DNA of 6,215 bases from Candidatus Aerophobota bacterium (GTDB taxonomy: Bacteria; Aerophobota; Aerophobia; Aerophobales; JAGHCO01): assembly GCA_021160405.1 (NCBI GenBank), contig JAGHCO010000198.1:1-6215 (forward strand). Direction: 5' to 3'. The notes under the pieces are model-generated. The model searched no databases and was not told where the DNA came from. It worked only from the letters and a program-made list of their open reading frames with translations. Positions 5,992-6,215 of the stretch are shown here, one piece after another; the first letter of the stretch is position 1; each line of letters begins with the position of its first letter. A program made the position numbers and the translations under genes.

Positions 5992-6215
5992 TAATTTAAG
6001 TTTTGGTATTTGTTTTAAAGTTTGTGACGAGATTACCACTATCTCCAATTGTTGGATGTCTATTAATTAGAACTTATACTTTAATATGTTGTGCTCATCA
6101 GTTTTTATAGGGCTTTTGTGGGTTAATGCCCATCTTAGAGGAGATTGGCGAAAAAGTTCCTCCCCAAACAACTAATATTAGAATACCAAATTAAAATCCA
6201 ATTTTTTGTTCCACC
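5992..6215. other. AT-rich non-coding region after the PorV-family gene; possible degenerate intergenic repeat
   Basis: No convincing gene is present on either strand. I see a hairpin TCCAA-TTG-TTGGA (6044-6056), a distant 7-base inverted pair (TTAAAGT 6015-6021 with ACTTTAA 6078-6084), a hairpin TGGG/CCCA (6119-6122 with 6129-6132) and a GAGGA/TCCTC pairing (6138-6142 with 6058-6062 plus 100, i.e. 6158-6162). None is followed by a T-run, so no intrinsic terminator can be called. TTGGAT (6052-6057) and TATACT (6075-6080), 17 bases apart, weakly resemble a sigma-70 promoter. The stretch from about 6086 to 6175 may be a dispersed non-coding repeat. Confidence 0.5.

Noticed and set aside
6052..6080. 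Sigma-70-like promoter (TTGGAT, 17 bases, TATACT)
   Set aside because: The -35 box matches only half of the consensus, such matches are common by chance in AT-rich DNA, and no downstream gene is visible to support it.
6015..6162. Hairpins as intrinsic terminators (6044-6056, 6119-6132, 6138-6162)
   Set aside because: The stems are only 4-5 base pairs and none is followed by a run of T.
6086..6175. Small forward gene of 29 codons starting with ATG
   Set aside because: No ribosome binding site, no protein-like pattern, and it is better explained as non-coding, possibly repeat, DNA.
6126..6194. Small forward gene of 22 codons starting with ATG
   Set aside because: Too short, without a ribosome binding site, and its ATG lies in the loop of a small hairpin.
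6135..6215. 3' end of a reverse-strand gene entering from the right edge
   Set aside because: The frame is open for only 26 codons, and the residues give no recognisable C-terminus. It cannot be told from chance.

Overview
The window holds the 3' part of one giant gene, then a short gene in the same direction 10 bases later, then 224 bases of AT-rich non-coding DNA. The DNA is AT-rich (roughly 40% GC by eye), with heavy use of ATA and AGA/AGG codons. Both products belong on the cell surface or outer membrane, so the host has an outer membrane. A FlgD/T9SS type A-like C-terminal domain next to a PorV/PorQ-family barrel fits an uncultured bacterium of the FCB/Bacteroidota sphere, or one of the deep candidate phyla that carry type IX-like secretion. 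The sequence alone does not fix the phylum.

Positions 1-5099 are a modular exported protein. Its reading frame is open to the left edge, so the true start lies outside the window and the GTG at 123 is not a credible start. At least 1698 residues are visible. They form a chain of beta-rich modules: an N-terminal 'SPxxIRVYDS' module, two 99-residue Ig-like repeats, an NTF2-like module, a choice-of-anchor-like beta-sandwich, an FN3-like module, two carboxypeptidase-regulatory-like modules and a CBM9/DOMON-like module. These are followed by a conserved surface-protein module without a firm name, another FN3-like module, two more 99-residue Ig-like repeats, a further Ig-like module and the C-terminal sorting-type domain. 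No catalytic domain is visible. Any enzyme or adhesin head would be in the missing N-terminus.

Positions 5110-5991 encode a 293-residue PorV/PorQ (UPF0164)-family outer-membrane protein with a clear signal peptide. Its ribosome binding site overlaps the stop of the giant gene, so the two look co-transcribed and perhaps translationally coupled. In Bacteroidota, PorV is the outer-membrane component that receives cargo bearing the type IX C-terminal domain. The inferred model here is a cargo protein encoded together with its own outer-membrane partner.

Positions 5992-6215 contain no convincing gene and no intrinsic terminator, only small inverted repeats, a weak promoter-like match and a stretch that may be a dispersed intergenic repeat. 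Residue numbers for the giant protein count the codon at position 3 as residue 1, so residue n starts at position 3n.
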